The translations under genes were made by a program, and so were the position numbers. Under the pieces are notes generated by a model. That model saw only the letters and a program-made list of their open reading frames with translations. It made no database searches and was not told the DNA's origin. From assembly GCA_947462695.1 (NCBI GenBank), contig CANHQC010000141.1:1-5685 (forward strand): DNA of 5,685 nucleotides, written 5' to 3'. Below, in pieces: positions 5,411 through 5,685 of the stretch. This DNA is from Flavobacteriales bacterium (GTDB lineage Bacteria > Bacteroidota > Bacteroidia > Flavobacteriales_D > Crocinitomicaceae). Every line of letters begins with the position of its first letter. Position 1 is the stretch's first letter.

Positions 5411-5685
5411 ATGGCAGAAAACCTTACACTCATTTCAGGAACAAAAGAGGAACGCTACAAATCTCTGCTCCCTCAAGCGATTGCATTAATGGAGGGAGAA
5501 ACCGATCGAATAGCAAATCTAGCCAACTGCTGCGCTGCATTAAAAGAAGCTTTCGGATTTTTTTGGATTGGGTTTTATTTGGTAAAAGACGATCAACTTA
5601 TACTCGGTCCTTTTCAAGGTCCAGTTGCATGTACACGCATTGCCTACGGTAAAGGTGTTTGTGGAAAGTCTTGGGCGAATGAATC
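5411..5685 (+). CDS. Free methionine-(R)-sulfoxide reductase, GAF domain (partial)
   Basis: An open frame from ATG 5411 runs off the window after 91 complete codons. It shows the GAF-type fRMsr pattern: DRIANLANCCAALKEAFGFFWIGFYLV (32-58, conserved N and FWxGFY), LILGPFQGPVACTRI (63-77) and YGKGVCGKSWA (79-89). C74 and C84 are 10 residues apart, matching the spacing of the first two active-site cysteines in E. coli YebR (MsrC) and yeast fRMsr; the third lies beyond the window. The enzyme reduces free methionine-R-sulfoxide in the cytoplasm, using thioredoxin in studied cases. The normal family length is about 150-160 residues, so roughly 60 are missing. The gene is divergent from the exonuclease, with 85 bases between them. 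Confidence 0.92.
   Translation, partial: MAENLTLISGTKEERYKSLLPQAIALMEGETDRIANLANCCAALKEAFGFFWIGFYLVKDDQLILGPFQGPVACTRIAYGKGVCGKSWANE

Noticed and set aside
1..5685. Defence system, mobile element, CRISPR array, tRNA or rRNA
   Set aside because: Reading both strands I found no transposase, integrase, nuclease-helicase pair, regularly spaced repeats or RNA gene signatures; the lone exonuclease belongs to a broadly distributed housekeeping-type family.

Overview
The window looks like chromosomal DNA from a member of the Bacteroidota, most likely a Flavobacteriales-type marine or freshwater organism. The reasons are a C-terminal type IX secretion (T9SS) sorting domain on a CotH-family protein, a near-consensus Bacteroidota promoter (TTTG, 21 bases, TATCTTTG), starts without clear Shine-Dalgarno sequences, a bacillithiol-system protein (YtxJ), and AT-rich composition. 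The narrower placement (Crocinitomicaceae-like) is only an impression from protein flavour.

Layout: positions 1-1710 hold a minus-strand cluster read right to left: pheS (phenylalanyl-tRNA synthetase alpha chain), then six bases later ytxJ (monothiol bacilliredoxin-like), whose end overlaps by 8 bases the start of a membrane-anchored protein that leaves the window at position 1 and resembles the N-terminal part of Bacteroidota glutaminyl-peptide cyclotransferases. A divergent intergenic region (1711-1890) carries the promoter of a plus-strand pair of small paralogous lipoproteins (1891-2651), closed by a strong intrinsic terminator (2673-2707). Next comes a secreted CotH-family kinase-like protein with a T9SS tail (2739-4358). 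Its stop overlaps the start of a diacylglycerol kinase gene (dgkA) that appears broken twice: a small indel after codon 6, and loss of its last part where it runs into the 3' end of the convergent gene. That convergent minus-strand gene (4606-5325) encodes a complete DEDDy-type PolB-like 3'-5' exonuclease. Divergent from it, and cut by the window edge, is a free methionine-(R)-sulfoxide reductase of the GAF family (5411-end).

The genes are mostly housekeeping or cell-envelope functions: translation (pheS), thiol redox and oxidative repair (ytxJ, fRMsr), envelope or secreted proteins (lipoproteins, CotH protein), and DNA processing (exonuclease). I see no defence system, mobile element, CRISPR array, tRNA or rRNA. 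The most unusual items are the doubly damaged dgkA with its convergent junction and the tandem lipoprotein duplication. I did not find a convincing undescribed system. Every gap between genes is shorter than 300 bases.
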